Of a DNA stretch of 64,000 nucleotides, positions 1 through 8,766 are shown piece by piece. Within the stretch, counting starts at the first letter, position 1; each line of letters opens with the position of its first letter. Source of the DNA: Arthrobacter sp. GTDB lineage: Bacteria > Actinomycetota > Actinomycetes > Actinomycetales > Micrococcaceae. A program made the translations under genes and the position numbers. The DNA is taken from positions 44,303-108,302 of the forward strand of contig JAHFUZ010000012.1 of NCBI GenBank assembly GCA_023264815.1, read 5' to 3'. Under the pieces are notes generated by a model, which saw nothing but the letters and a program-made list of their open reading frames with translations, had not been told where the DNA came from and ran no database searches.

Positions 1-548
1 CCGAAATAGACTCCCAACGGATCGTCCTTGAACCCTACGATTCCGTGATGGTCCAGCCATCCTCGGTGGACGTGCGGATCGACCGGTTTTTCCGGCTCTT
101 CGACAACCACAAGTACGCCCACATCGACCCCGCGGAGGAGCAGCCCGAGCTGACCCGCCTGGTGGAAGTGGACCGCGGCGAGCCTTTTATCCTGCACCCC
201 GGCGAGTTCGTGCTCGGCTCCACGTACGAGACCGTCACCCTGCCGGACGACATCGCCGCCCGGCTGGAGGGCAAGTCGTCGCTGGGCCGGCTGGGCCTCC
301 TGACACACTCCACCGCCGGCTTCATCGATCCGGGATTCTCTGGGCACGTCACGCTGGAGCTGTCCAACATGGCCACCCTGCCCATCAAACTGTGGCCCGG
401 CATGAAGATCGGTCAGTTGTGCTTCTTCCGGCTGACCTCTGCCGCCGAAACCCCGTACGGCTCGGGCGACTACGGCAACCGCTACCAGGGCCAGCGCGGC
501 CCCACTGCCAGCCGCAGCCACCTGAACTTCCACCGCACCGAGATCTAG
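1..548 (+). CDS. dcd: dCTP deaminase (5'-truncated by window edge)
   Basis: Deaminates dCTP in pyrimidine deoxynucleotide synthesis. Actinobacterial members are often the dUMP-forming bifunctional type, which cannot be settled from this fragment. The frame is open from base 3, and about ten N-terminal residues lie outside the window. Visible hallmarks are [10 protein letters not shown], the nucleotide-binding loop [10 protein letters not shown], the segment [13 protein letters not shown] followed by VTLEL with the expected catalytic Glu, and the C-terminal RYQGQRGPT lid motif. The protein ends in HRTEI at a TAG. The remaining length matches the roughly 190-residue family. The internal GTG and ATG codons at 45 and 48 are inside the conserved domain and are not the start. 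Confidence 0.95.
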   Translation, partial: EIDSQRIVLEPYDSVMVQPSSVDVRIDRFFRLFDNHKYAHIDPAEEQPELTRLVEVDRGEPFILHPGEFVLGSTYETVTLPDDIAARLEGKSSLGRLGLLTHSTAGFIDPGFSGHVTLELSNMATLPIKLWPGMKIGQLCFFRLTSAAETPYGSGDYGNRYQGQRGPTASRSHLNFHRTEI

Positions 549-572
549 CGCGGGCTTTCTCCCGGCGGCGTT

Positions 573-636
573 GATCGAGTGGCGACGTCCCGGCGCTAAA
601 GGCCCGGGTTAGCGCAGAGATCTCCCCACTCGATGG
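573..636. repeat. 64-bp imperfect palindrome, upstream copy of family 1
   Basis: The outer arms are GATCGAGTGG and CCACTCGATGG. An inner pair, GCGCTAA and TTAGCGC, is nested inside. A related copy lies at 1641-1704, and the pair brackets the DUF559 gene at 713-1681. By hand the copies match at about 46 of 62 positions when one is inverted and about 43 of 62 in direct orientation, both without gaps. It could partly act as a terminator for dcd, but that would not explain sequence sharing with the other copy. Confidence 0.7.
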
Positions 637-712
637 CCGGCCGCGGCCAGCACTGCTCCTCCACACTGTGGATAACGGCATCGTGCCCGTGCGGCTGTGT
701 CCACAATGGGTC

Positions 713-1681
713 ATGCGTCAGCCTTCAGCCCTCCCGGAGCACCTCACAGGACGGTCGTTCACCCTGGCCCAACAGGTCCGGTCCGGCATGCCCATGGGGC
801 GTGCGTGGCGGAGTGACCTGCGGGTGGCCAGCCGCGGTGTGCGTGTCCCCTGGGACGAAGCGCAGCCATTGCACCACACCTGTGGCCTGCTGTCCGCCCT
901 GACTCCGGGCGCAGTCTGCTGCCTCGGCACTGCGGGGCTGCTGTGGGGCTGCCCGCTGCCGCTGGCACTGCAAAACGAGCTTGTTATCCATTTCGCGAAG
1001 GCCGGCGGGAGCACGCGTCCGGTGCGGAAGGGAGTGGTGGGTCACCGGCTGTCCCTGCGCCCGGGTGATGTGGCAATGCTCGACGGCGTCCCGGTCACCT
1101 CGCCTGCGCGGACGTGGCTGGACCTGGCCGCGGTCCTGGGTCTGGAGGACCTGGTAGCCGCAGGGGACCATTTTGTCTGCAGCCAGTCCAGGAGCTTCGG
1201 GCCAAGCAAAGAAGCGCTCTGCTCGCTCGGTGACCTGCGGGAGCAAATCGAGTCCACGCCGGGCGTCCGGGGTATCCGCAAGGCGCGGCAGGCACTGGAA
1301 CTGTGCCGTGTTGGTGCGGATTCGGCTCCGGAGACCCGGCTGCGGCTGGCCCTCGGCCGGGCGGGCCTGCCGGAGCCGAATCTGAGCTATATGGTCCTGG
1401 ACCCGACGGGAGGGGAGTTGGCCTGGCCGGACGTGGCCTTCCCCAAGTTCAAAGTGGCCGTCAACTACGATGGCCGGCACCATTTGGAGCCCCGCCAACG
1501 CGAATCGGACATTCGCCGGGACGAATCCATCGCTGCTGTCGGCTGGCATTCGGTGACGGTGACGGCCAGCCATGTGCGCACCTGGGGCTTCGACGGCGGT
1601 GCGCATCGTGTGCGGGATGCCCTGGTCCGGGCGGGCTGGCGGATCGAGCGGCGAGATCTCATCGCTAAGCGCCGGACTTAG
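713..1681 (+). CDS. DUF559 (Vsr-like nuclease fold) protein with AbiEi-like N-terminus
   Basis: About 322 residues. The N-terminal half resembles the AbiEi-type antitoxin/wHTH proteins common in Micrococcales (a GxxWRSDLRVASRGV-like segment, then LSALTPGAVCCLGTAGLLWG and SPARTWLDLAAV). The C-terminal roughly 110 residues form a DUF559 domain, a restriction-endonuclease-like fold: LAWPDVAFP supplies the first acidic residue and VNYDGRHH the second strand. The family usually has Glu where this protein has Asn (VNYDG for VEYDG), so activity may be reduced. I chose ATG 713; an in-frame ATG at 668 would add 15 unconserved residues. The last 14 codons lie inside the repeat at 1641-1704, so the repeat supplies the C-terminal tail and stop. 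The function is unknown. A second member of the same class is at 18802-19626. Confidence 0.75.
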   Translation: MRQPSALPEHLTGRSFTLAQQVRSGMPMGRAWRSDLRVASRGVRVPWDEAQPLHHTCGLLSALTPGAVCCLGTAGLLWGCPLPLALQNELVIHFAKAGGSTRPVRKGVVGHRLSLRPGDVAMLDGVPVTSPARTWLDLAAVLGLEDLVAAGDHFVCSQSRSFGPSKEALCSLGDLREQIESTPGVRGIRKARQALELCRVGADSAPETRLRLALGRAGLPEPNLSYMVLDPTGGELAWPDVAFPKFKVAVNYDGRHHLEPRQRESDIRRDESIAAVGWHSVTVTASHVRTWGFDGGAHRVRDALVRAGWRIERRDLIAKRRT

Positions 1682-1704
1682 TGCCGAGAAGTCGCCTTTC
1701 GATC
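1641..1704. repeat. 64-bp imperfect palindrome, downstream copy of family 1
   Basis: Partner of the repeat at 573-636, best aligned in inverted orientation. Shared blocks include GGCGAC, CTAA, TTAGCG, GAGATCTC and CTCGAT. It covers the last 41 bases of the DUF559 gene and runs to 18 bases before the stop codon of the opposing antiporter gene, so it sits at a convergent junction. Confidence 0.7.
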
Positions 1705-1721
1705 GAGGTGTTGGGGGATGG

Positions 1722-2903
1722 CTAGGCGCGGGCCGGTTCGGTTGCGGGCGGCCGGAACGCCTTGAGTACGGGCTCCACGTAGCGGGCGGCCAGCGGACCG
1801 ATGATTGCCATGAGCAGGACATAGGCCGTGGCAAGCGCTGCGAGGTCGGCGGGGACCACGCCGGAGGCCACGGCCAGGCCGGCAATAACAATGGAAAACT
1901 CGCCGCGGGCTATCAGGGCGGCTCCGGCACGGAACCGGCCGGGCCGGGCAATGCCTGCCTGCTTGGCCGCCCAGATTCCAGTGAGCATCTTGGTGGCCGC
2001 CGTGATGATGGCCAGGACCAGGGCCCAGCCCAGGACCGGCGGGATGGACGAGGGATCCGTGTTGAGCCCGAAGGCCACAAAGAAGATCGCGGCAAAGAGG
2101 TCGCGCAGGGGCTCGAGGATGCGGGTGGCGCTGTGGGCCGTGGCACCGGAGATGGCGATCCCGAGCATAAATGCGCCCACGGCCGCGGAGACCTGCATGG
2201 CCGATGCCACGCCTGCCACCAGCAGGGCCGCGCCCAGCAGGTTGAGCAGGAAGACCTCGGAATTTTCGCTGTGCACCGCTTTGGAGACGTGGTGGCCGTG
2301 CCGCAGGGCCACCACCAGGACGAGGGTGACCACTGCCAGGGAAACGCCCACGGTGGTCAGACCGCCCAGGAAGCTTACCCCGGACAGCGTGGCGGTCAGG
2401 ATGGGCAGGTAGACGGCCATGGCCAGGTCTTCAAATACCAGGATGGACAGCACCACGGGTGTTTCACGGTTGCCGAGCCGGCCGAGATCGGTGATGACCT
2501 TCGCCGCGATGCCGGAGGACGATATATACGTCACGCCGCCCATGACCATGGCCCCCACGCCGCCCCAGCCGAGCATCAGGGCCAGCCCGGCGCCCGGCAG
2601 GAAATTCAGCACCAGGTCAAGAACACCGGCCTGCCAGGACCTGCGCAGACCGGTGAAAAGCTCGGCAGCCGTATATTCCAAGCCGAGCATAAGCAGCAGG
2701 AGGATGACTCCGATTTCGCCGGACAGGTGGGCGAATTCGTGCATCCCGTCAAGTTTCACCACCCCGCCCGCCCCGAAGGCAAGTCCGCCCACGAGATAGA
2801 GCGGGATGGGCGACATTCCGATCCGTCCGGCCAGCCTGGCCAGCAGGCCCAGGCAGAACACAACGGCCCCCAGTTCGATGAGGGTCAGGGCCAGCGGGTC
2901 CAT
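1722..2903 (-). CDS. khtU: CPA2-family K+(Na+)/H+ antiporter, KhtU-like
   Basis: 393-residue integral membrane antiporter. It begins MDPLALTLIELGAVVFCLGLLAR and has about 11-12 hydrophobic segments. It carries the CPA2 motifs LLLLMLGLEYTA and LVFEDLAMA (the ED pair of the cation/proton site). It lacks the large C-terminal TrkA-N domain of KefB/KefC. The start at 2903 lies 5 bases after the stop of the TrkA-C gene, giving the KhtT-KhtU arrangement in which a small cytosolic subunit gates the antiporter. The likely role is potassium efflux and alkaline-pH homeostasis. The symbol is by architecture; ion specificity is inferred. Confidence 0.85.
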   Translation of the reverse strand: MDPLALTLIELGAVVFCLGLLARLAGRIGMSPIPLYLVGGLAFGAGGVVKLDGMHEFAHLSGEIGVILLLLMLGLEYTAAELFTGLRRSWQAGVLDLVLNFLPGAGLALMLGWGGVGAMVMGGVTYISSSGIAAKVITDLGRLGNRETPVVLSILVFEDLAMAVYLPILTATLSGVSFLGGLTTVGVSLAVVTLVLVVALRHGHHVSKAVHSENSEVFLLNLLGAALLVAGVASAMQVSAAVGAFMLGIAISGATAHSATRILEPLRDLFAAIFFVAFGLNTDPSSIPPVLGWALVLAIITAATKMLTGIWAAKQAGIARPGRFRAGAALIARGEFSIVIAGLAVASGVVPADLAALATAYVLLMAIIGPLAARYVEPVLKAFRPPATEPARA

Positions 2904-2908
2904 GGCGC

Positions 2909-3391
2909 TTAGCCGTTGCGGAGGATATCGGCCGCCGAGTCGAGGCCTTCTTGCGTTCCCACGGCAACCAGCAGGTCGCCGGAATGAAGGACGACGTCGG
3001 GTCCCGGCGACGGGAGCACCTCGCCTTCCCGCATGATAGCCACAATGGAGACACCGCACCGGGTCCGGATGCATGCCTTGCCCATGGGCTGGTTCTGGAA
3101 TGGGGAATCCGGGGCAATGGAGAACTGCCGGGTCACAATGCCGGGTACGTCCCGGTGTTCCTCCGTCAGCTTCATGGCCAGGTGCCGCCCGCCCAGCAGG
3201 TTGCCGAGGGTGGCTGCCTCATCCCCGGTCAGGGGAATGGAGGCCTGGCAGGTATCGGGATCGTCCCAGGTGGAAACGATGAGTTCCGTCTGGCCTTCCC
3301 GCAGCTCTACGACGCCGATGCGGCGTCCGGAAGCGGTCATGAAGTCCTTCCGCCGGCCCAGGCCGGGGAGATCCGTTTCGTCCACGTTCAT
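2909..3391 (-). CDS. khtT: TrkA-C domain antiporter regulatory subunit, KhtT-like
   Basis: 160-residue cytosolic protein. The N-terminal roughly 75 residues (RRIGVVELREGQTELIV to LGNLLGG) match the KhtT N-terminal domain. The C-terminal part (CGVSIVAIMREGEVLPSPGPDVVLHSGDLLVAVGT) is a clear TrkA-C (RCK-C) domain that binds a small ligand such as a nucleotide. Translationally linked to the downstream antiporter gene with a 5-base gap. It probably controls antiporter opening by nucleotide or pH, as in Bacillus KhtTU. There is no membrane segment or signal peptide. Confidence 0.85.
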   Translation of the reverse strand: MNVDETDLPGLGRRKDFMTASGRRIGVVELREGQTELIVSTWDDPDTCQASIPLTGDEAATLGNLLGGRHLAMKLTEEHRDVPGIVTRQFSIAPDSPFQNQPMGKACIRTRCGVSIVAIMREGEVLPSPGPDVVLHSGDLLVAVGTQEGLDSAADILRNG

Positions 3392-3501
3392 ACGTCCAGC
3401 CTAGTCTCCGCAGGCCGGTTTCGGGTGGCGTGCGCCAGCGAATCACCGGACCGCAGCGGGGCCGCGAAACGGCGCCCGGAAACGGAACAGCAGATCAGGT
3501 G

Positions 3502-4905
3502 TCAGGACGCAGGCACCAGCGCAATGGAGGTCTTGTTCGGCGGCTTCACCGGCAGCAGGACCAGCAGCCCCGCGAGCAGCACCACCATGATGCCCAGGAT
3601 TCCCCAGCGCTGGGCTTCGCCGGCGGCAACCAAGGGCGTGGCCACCGTGATGCACAGCGTGAACAGGGCCGGGGCCAGGAAGCTGACGGCCCGGCCGGTG
3701 GTGGCGTACAGGCCGAACAGTTCGCCGGTCTCACCGTTGGGAGCCAACCGCGCCAGGTAGGCCCTGGAGGACGACTGGGCGGGCCCCACGAAGAGGCAGA
3801 GGAACAGCCCGAAAACCCAGAAGGTGGTGGAGCCGGCCCACGCGGTGCCAAAGAAGACGTAGCTCCCGTTGCCCAGGACCAGGATCATGGTGCCGGCAAC
3901 CAGCAGGCCCACGAGCGAGCCCATGATCACGGCCTTGGGGCCCACCCGGTCGTCCAGGAAGCCGCCGACGACCGCGCCCACGGCCGCCACCACGTTGCCG
4001 AAGATGGCGAAGAAGATGACCTGGGACAGTTCAAAGCCGAACGTGCCGGCCGCGATGATGCCGCCGAACGTAAAGACTGCCGCGAGGCCGTCCCGGAAGA
4101 CGGCGCTGGCGAGAAGGAAGTAGATGGTGTGCGGGCTGGTGGCGTAGATGGCCTTGATCCGGCGCAGCAGCAGGCCGTAGGACGCCAGGAAGCCCAAATG
4201 TTTGGCCCGGGCAGGGCGCGGAAGTTCGGGCACCGCGAACAGGACCGGCATCGCGAAAATGAAGAACCAGAGCGCGGAGAACACTGCCACCAGCCGGATA
4301 TTGAGGCTGTCCTCGGTGGACGCCCCGAACCAGTCGAAGCTCGGCTGCACAAAGAGCTGCAGCACAACCAGCAGGGCCACAATGCCGCCGAGGTAGCCCA
4401 TGCCCCAACCGAAGCCGCTGACCTTGCCGATATTGGTTGGCGTGGAGATCTGGGCCAGCATGGCGTTGTAGTTGACGCCCGCGAACTCAAAGAACACATT
4501 CCCGAGGGCAATCAGGGTGACGCCGAGGAGCAGGAACTCGGGCCGCGGGAACACGAAGAAGCACAAGCCGGTCAGGACGGCCACGGCCACGGTGTTCACG
4601 CCCAGCCACAGCTTGCGGCGCCCGCCGTTGTCCGACCGTTGCCCCGTTACGGGAGCGAGCAGCGCGATGGCCAGTCCGGCGATGGCCAGTGCGCCGCCCA
4701 GGACGGCTGACGCCTGGTCCTCCCCGCCGAAGGCGTTGGAAGTGAGGTAGACCGTAAAGACAAAAGTGGTCATCACCGCGTTGAATGCAGCTGAGCCCCA
4801 GTCCCAGGCAGCCCAGGCAAGGACCCGGCCTTTGCCGGTGGCCCGGTTTCCGGACTCAAGTTCGGATGGCGGCTGCGTGGCTTCAGCGGCGCTGGCGGTG
4901 TCCAT
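3502..4905 (-). CDS. MFS transporter, UMF1 (Atg22-like) family
   Basis: 467 residues with about 12 membrane segments. The opening WAAWDWGSAAFNAVMTTFVFTVYLTS matches the UMF1/Atg22-like MFS group (WxxYDWANSAF in other members), and GPAQSSSRAYLARL in the second half is also typical. The start at ATG 4905 is preferred because the further-upstream in-frame sequence is low-complexity and untypical. The substrate is unknown; fungal relatives export amino acids from vacuoles, but bacterial members are uncharacterised. It is a single transcription unit, divergent from the mrp operon with 190 bases between starts. Confidence 0.85.
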   Translation of the reverse strand: MDTASAAEATQPPSELESGNRATGKGRVLAWAAWDWGSAAFNAVMTTFVFTVYLTSNAFGGEDQASAVLGGALAIAGLAIALLAPVTGQRSDNGGRRKLWLGVNTVAVAVLTGLCFFVFPRPEFLLLGVTLIALGNVFFEFAGVNYNAMLAQISTPTNIGKVSGFGWGMGYLGGIVALLVVLQLFVQPSFDWFGASTEDSLNIRLVAVFSALWFFIFAMPVLFAVPELPRPARAKHLGFLASYGLLLRRIKAIYATSPHTIYFLLASAVFRDGLAAVFTFGGIIAAGTFGFELSQVIFFAIFGNVVAAVGAVVGGFLDDRVGPKAVIMGSLVGLLVAGTMILVLGNGSYVFFGTAWAGSTTFWVFGLFLCLFVGPAQSSSRAYLARLAPNGETGELFGLYATTGRAVSFLAPALFTLCITVATPLVAAGEAQRWGILGIMVVLLAGLLVLLPVKPPNKTSIALVPAS

Positions 4906-5095
4906 AGGCTGAATGGTATCCGCCCGTGGCGAACACGGCGGGCATAATACGCCTGACACCCGGCAATATCGAGCCGCCGGCGGCCGTAGGCGGGGAAAGG
5001 GCGGAAACGACTTGATAAACTGGCCACCGAACCTAACGATTGACCGCCTGCCCTGACTTTTTGATAAACGAATCCCTGACGTTGCGGAGCTAACA

Positions 5096-8000
5096 GTGAT
5101 CACAGTCCTTGCCGTGCAGTTTACGGTGGCCGCTGTGGCGCCTTTCCTCTTCAGGGTCTGGGGCCGCAATGCGTTTTACGCCCTGGCGGTGGTTCCCGCG
5201 GCGTCCTTTGCCTGGCTGCTGTTCCAGCACGGCGCCGTGTATTCGGGTCCGGGCGAGGTCACCGAAGTCATCCCGTGGATCCCCGGCCTGAAACTGGAGT
5301 TCGCCTTCCGGCTGGACCCCCTGGCCTGGGTGATGTCCCTCCTGGTCCTGGGCGTCGGCGCCCTGGTGCTGGTCTACTGTGCCCGGTATTTCAGCAAGAA
5401 GGACCAGGACCTGGGCGGTTTCGGAGCCCAACTCCTCGCCTTCGCGGGTGCCATGTTCGGCCTGGTGGTGGCGGACGATCTCCTCCTGCTGTTCATCTTC
5501 TGGGAACTCACCACCATCCTGTCCTACCTGCTGATCGGCTTCGCCCGCACCAGGCTGGCAGCCAGGCGGTCCGCGCTGCAGGCCCTGATGGTCACCACCG
5601 CCGGCGGGCTCGCCATGCTGGTTGGGCTGATCATGCTGGGCCACGCCGCCGGGACGTACCGCATCTCGGCCATCCTGGCGGAGGCGCCCACCCTCGCCAC
5701 CGGACCCACCAGCGAAATCGTCGCCGCCGCCGTCGTCCTCATCCTGATAGGTGCCATCAGTAAATCCGCGCTGGTTCCCTTCCACTTCTGGCTGCCCGGA
5801 GCCATGGCGGCGCCCACTCCGGTCAGCGCCTACCTGCATGCCGCGGCGATGGTGAAGGCCGGCATCTACCTGGTGGCCAGGCTCGCGCCGGGCTTCTCCG
5901 AGACCGCCTACTGGCAGGCCATTGTGCTGGGCCTGGGCCTGGCCACCATGCTGGTGGGCGGGTACCGGGCACTGCGCCAGACCGACATCAAGCTCATCCT
6001 GGCCTACGGCACCGTCAGCCAGCTGGGCTTCCTGACCATGGTGGTGGGCCTCGGAACCCCGGAGGCTGCCCTCGCCGGCCTCGCCATGCTGTTGGCCCAC
6101 GGCCTGTTCAAGGCCACCCTGTTCCTGGTGGTGGGCATCATCGACCACCAGTCGGGGACGCGCGACGTCCGGAAGCTGTCCGGCGTCTTCCGCTCATCCA
6201 GGGCCCTCGGCATCGTGGCCGGCATCGGCGCCGCCTCGATGGCGGGCGTCCCGCTGCTGGCAGGTTTCGTAGCCAAGGAATCGGTCCTGGAAGCCTTTGT
6301 CCATCACGCCGCCGCGGGGGACCCCTGGGGCGTAGCCGTGCTGGCGGGCATCGTCCTGGGCTCCATCCTCACCTTTGCCTACAGCGCCCGTTTTATGTGG
6401 GGAGCCTTTGCCGTCAAGGCCGGCGTGGAGCCCACACCGTTCAAGGCGGTCAAACCCTCCTTCCTGGCGGCCCCGGCCCTCCTGAGCCTCCTCACCATCG
6501 TTTACGGCGTGTGGCCGGCGCCGGTGGATGCCTGGGTCCAGCCGTACGCGGCGCTGTTTGCGTCCACCGCGGCCGACGCCGGGACACCGGGCGAGCAGGC
6601 AGGGCACCTTGCGCTGTGGCATGGGTTTACCCCGGCCCTGGGGCTGACGGCACTGACCTTCGCCCTGGGCCTGGCGATGCACTTCGGCCGGACACTGGTG
6701 GAGCGTGCGCAGTCCCGGGTGCCCGGCTGGATCGACGGCGACCGCGTCTACCAGCTCAGCATCGGCGCACTGGACGACGCCGCCGTCTGGATCACCGGCC
6801 GCACCCAGCGTGGTTCGCTCTACTTCTACCTCTCCGTCATCCTCTCCATGGCGTTCGTGCTGCCGCTGACCACCATGCTGGTGGCGGGCAAACCGCTGCC
6901 CACGGACCTGTTCCTGATCGATCCCTACTCGCCGCTCCAGCCTGTAGTGGGCGCGGCAATCGTGATCGGGGCGCTGGCGGCGGTCAAGGCCAACAGGCGG
7001 TTCCTCGCCGTGCTGATGGTGTCCGTGACCGGCTACGGGATCGCCCTGATGTTCGCGCTCCAGGGTGCGCCGGACCTGGCCCTGACGCAGATGCTGGTGG
7101 AGACCATCATCCTGGTGGCCTTTGTCCTGGCCATGCGCAGCCTCCCCGCCGAACTTCGCGACCGGACCGGCGGACGGTACCGGGTGGTCCGCGTGATCAT
7201 CGGTGCCGCGTTCGGCGTCACCATGGTCTTTGCCGCCATTTACGCCATGGGCGCCCGCGTGGCCGTTCCAGTGTCGCTGGAGTTCCCCACGCTGGCCTAC
7301 GAAGGCGGCGGCGGACTGAACATTGTTAACGTCACGCTGGTGGACATCCGGGCCTGGGATACGTTCGGGGAAATCTCCGTCCTCGCCCTCGCCGCCACCG
7401 GCGTTGCCAGCCTCATTTTCGTCCGCGGCCGCGGCGACCGGCTGGGCGCCTCGCCCGCCGTTGCCGAAGGCAGCGTAGGCCGGCAGCCCGCCGTCGACCC
7501 CGGTTCGCGGGAAGCCGCGGCGCTGGCCATCAGCCGGAAGTTCGCGTCCTCGGCCCGTGATGCCTGGATCGTGGCGGGACGGACCCTGGCGCCTGAGCGG
7601 CGCTCGATCATTTTCGAAGTGGTGACGCGGCTGATCTTCCACTCCCTCATCATCTTCTCGCTCTACCTGCTCCTGGCCGGCCACAACCTTCCGGGCGGCG
7701 GCTTCGCCGGCGGCCTGACCGCAGGGATCGCCCTGGGCATCCGCTACCTGGCCGGCGGCCGGTTCGAGCTGCGGGAAGCCACTCCCGTGGGCGCCGGCAC
7801 GCTCCTGGGGATCGGACTTGCGACGGCGGCGGCATCAGGTGTGGTGCCTCTGCTGCTGGGCGGGCAGGTGTTCCAGACCGCCATCATCGAGATTTGGCTG
7901 CCGGTGTTCGGGGACATCAAGTTCGTTACCTCCACCATCTTCGACATCGGCGTGTACGTCGTGGTGGTGGGCCTGGTCCTGGACGTCCTGCGAAGCCTGG

Positions 8001-8188
8001 GGTCCGAGATCGACGAACATTTTGAAGAACAGGCGGGCGCACCGGCCGAAGAGCTGTCCGCTGAGGAAGCAGCCGCCGAAGAAGCAGCCGCCGAAGCGGT
8101 TGCCGACGGCGTGCTGGCCGGTGCCGGCACCGGCGAAGGGCACGAACCGGGCCTGTCCACCGAAACTACGGCGAAGGGCCAAGGATGA
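5096..8188 (+). CDS. mrpA: Mrp Na+/H+ antiporter subunit A with fused subunit B
   Basis: 1030-residue membrane protein, first gene of mrpACDEFG. Residues 1 to about 500 form the NuoL-like proton-translocating module with the conserved Glu in FIFWELTTILSYLLIGF and the Lys-rich motif KSALVPFHFWLPGAM. Residues about 590-770 match the MrpA C-terminal MbhD/MbhE region (QGAPDLALTQMLVET). From about 820 the sequence is an MrpB domain (HSLIIFSLYLLLAGHNLPGGGFAGGLTAGIA). This explains why no separate mrpB follows. The C-terminal tail is acidic and Ala/Glu-rich. The start is GTG 5096. The complex exports Na+ in exchange for protons and supports alkali and salt tolerance. Confidence 0.95.
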   Translation: MITVLAVQFTVAAVAPFLFRVWGRNAFYALAVVPAASFAWLLFQHGAVYSGPGEVTEVIPWIPGLKLEFAFRLDPLAWVMSLLVLGVGALVLVYCARYFSKKDQDLGGFGAQLLAFAGAMFGLVVADDLLLLFIFWELTTILSYLLIGFARTRLAARRSALQALMVTTAGGLAMLVGLIMLGHAAGTYRISAILAEAPTLATGPTSEIVAAAVVLILIGAISKSALVPFHFWLPGAMAAPTPVSAYLHAAAMVKAGIYLVARLAPGFSETAYWQAIVLGLGLATMLVGGYRALRQTDIKLILAYGTVSQLGFLTMVVGLGTPEAALAGLAMLLAHGLFKATLFLVVGIIDHQSGTRDVRKLSGVFRSSRALGIVAGIGAASMAGVPLLAGFVAKESVLEAFVHHAAAGDPWGVAVLAGIVLGSILTFAYSARFMWGAFAVKAGVEPTPFKAVKPSFLAAPALLSLLTIVYGVWPAPVDAWVQPYAALFASTAADAGTPGEQAGHLALWHGFTPALGLTALTFALGLAMHFGRTLVERAQSRVPGWIDGDRVYQLSIGALDDAAVWITGRTQRGSLYFYLSVILSMAFVLPLTTMLVAGKPLPTDLFLIDPYSPLQPVVGAAIVIGALAAVKANRRFLAVLMVSVTGYGIALMFALQGAPDLALTQMLVETIILVAFVLAMRSLPAELRDRTGGRYRVVRVIIGAAFGVTMVFAAIYAMGARVAVPVSLEFPTLAYEGGGGLNIVNVTLVDIRAWDTFGEISVLALAATGVASLIFVRGRGDRLGASPAVAEGSVGRQPAVDPGSREAAALAISRKFASSARDAWIVAGRTLAPERRSIIFEVVTRLIFHSLIIFSLYLLLAGHNLPGGGFAGGLTAGIALGIRYLAGGRFELREATPVGAGTLLGIGLATAAASGVVPLLLGGQVFQTAIIEIWLPVFGDIKFVTSTIFDIGVYVVVVGLVLDVLRSLGSEIDEHFEEQAGAPAEELSAEEAAAEEAAAEAVADGVLAGAGTGEGHEPGLSTETTAKGQG

Positions 8189-8766
8189 GTGTCAACCTGA
8201 CCCTGCTGATTGTGATGGGTGCCCTGTACGCGTGCGGCATCTACCTGATCCTCGAACGCAGCCTTACCCGCGTGCTGCTGGGGCTCATGCTCCTGGCCAA
8301 CGCCACCAACCTGCTGATCCTGGCCACGGGAGGCTACGCTGGCCTGGCGCCGTTCTACAGCAAGGACACCGGCGCCAACGAATACGCCGACCCCCTTCCG
8401 CAGGCCCTGATCCTCACCTCGATCGTGATCTCGTTCGCGGTGACCGCGTTTATGCTTGGCATCATCTACCGCACCTGGGTGCTGGCACGCCAGGACGAGA
8501 TCCAGGACGACATCGAGGACCTCAGGGTCGCCGAGACGCCCAGGTTCGATGCCGAGGACGACGCCGAGATCCCGGCGGAGACGTCCGAGTTTCCGCTGAC
8601 CATGCTGGGCGGCGACGGGACCGGCATTTCCGATCATGCGGACCACGCAGAGTCCGAGGAATCCGTGCCGGCCGGTGCCAAGAACATCCCCGCCAAGGAT
8701 GCCGCGGCCGAAGAACAGCCCGGCTCGCAAAACGTAACCCCTGGCCCCGAAGGAGGTGTGAAGTGA
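8185..8766 (+). CDS. mrpC: Mrp antiporter subunit C
   Basis: 193 residues. The first 110 are the NuoK-like MrpC core with three membrane segments: GVYLILERSLTR-like opening, LLGLMLLANATNLLIL, then ADPLPQALILTSIVISFAVTAF. That core is followed by an unusually long hydrophilic acidic tail of about 80 residues (most MrpC proteins are near 115 residues). ATG 8185 overlaps the mrpA stop in an ATGA, indicating translational coupling. Confidence 0.93.
   Translation: MSVNLTLLIVMGALYACGIYLILERSLTRVLLGLMLLANATNLLILATGGYAGLAPFYSKDTGANEYADPLPQALILTSIVISFAVTAFMLGIIYRTWVLARQDEIQDDIEDLRVAETPRFDAEDDAEIPAETSEFPLTMLGGDGTGISDHADHAESEESVPAGAKNIPAKDAAAEEQPGSQNVTPGPEGGVK

Noticed and set aside
5090..6148. Long open frame antisense to mrpA
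   Set aside because: High-GC antisense shadow; rich in Gly/Gln/His/Arg with no family resemblance, while the plus strand is a clear MrpA.
8040..8766. Missing mrpB gene
   Set aside because: The MrpB domain is present as the C-terminal part of MrpA.
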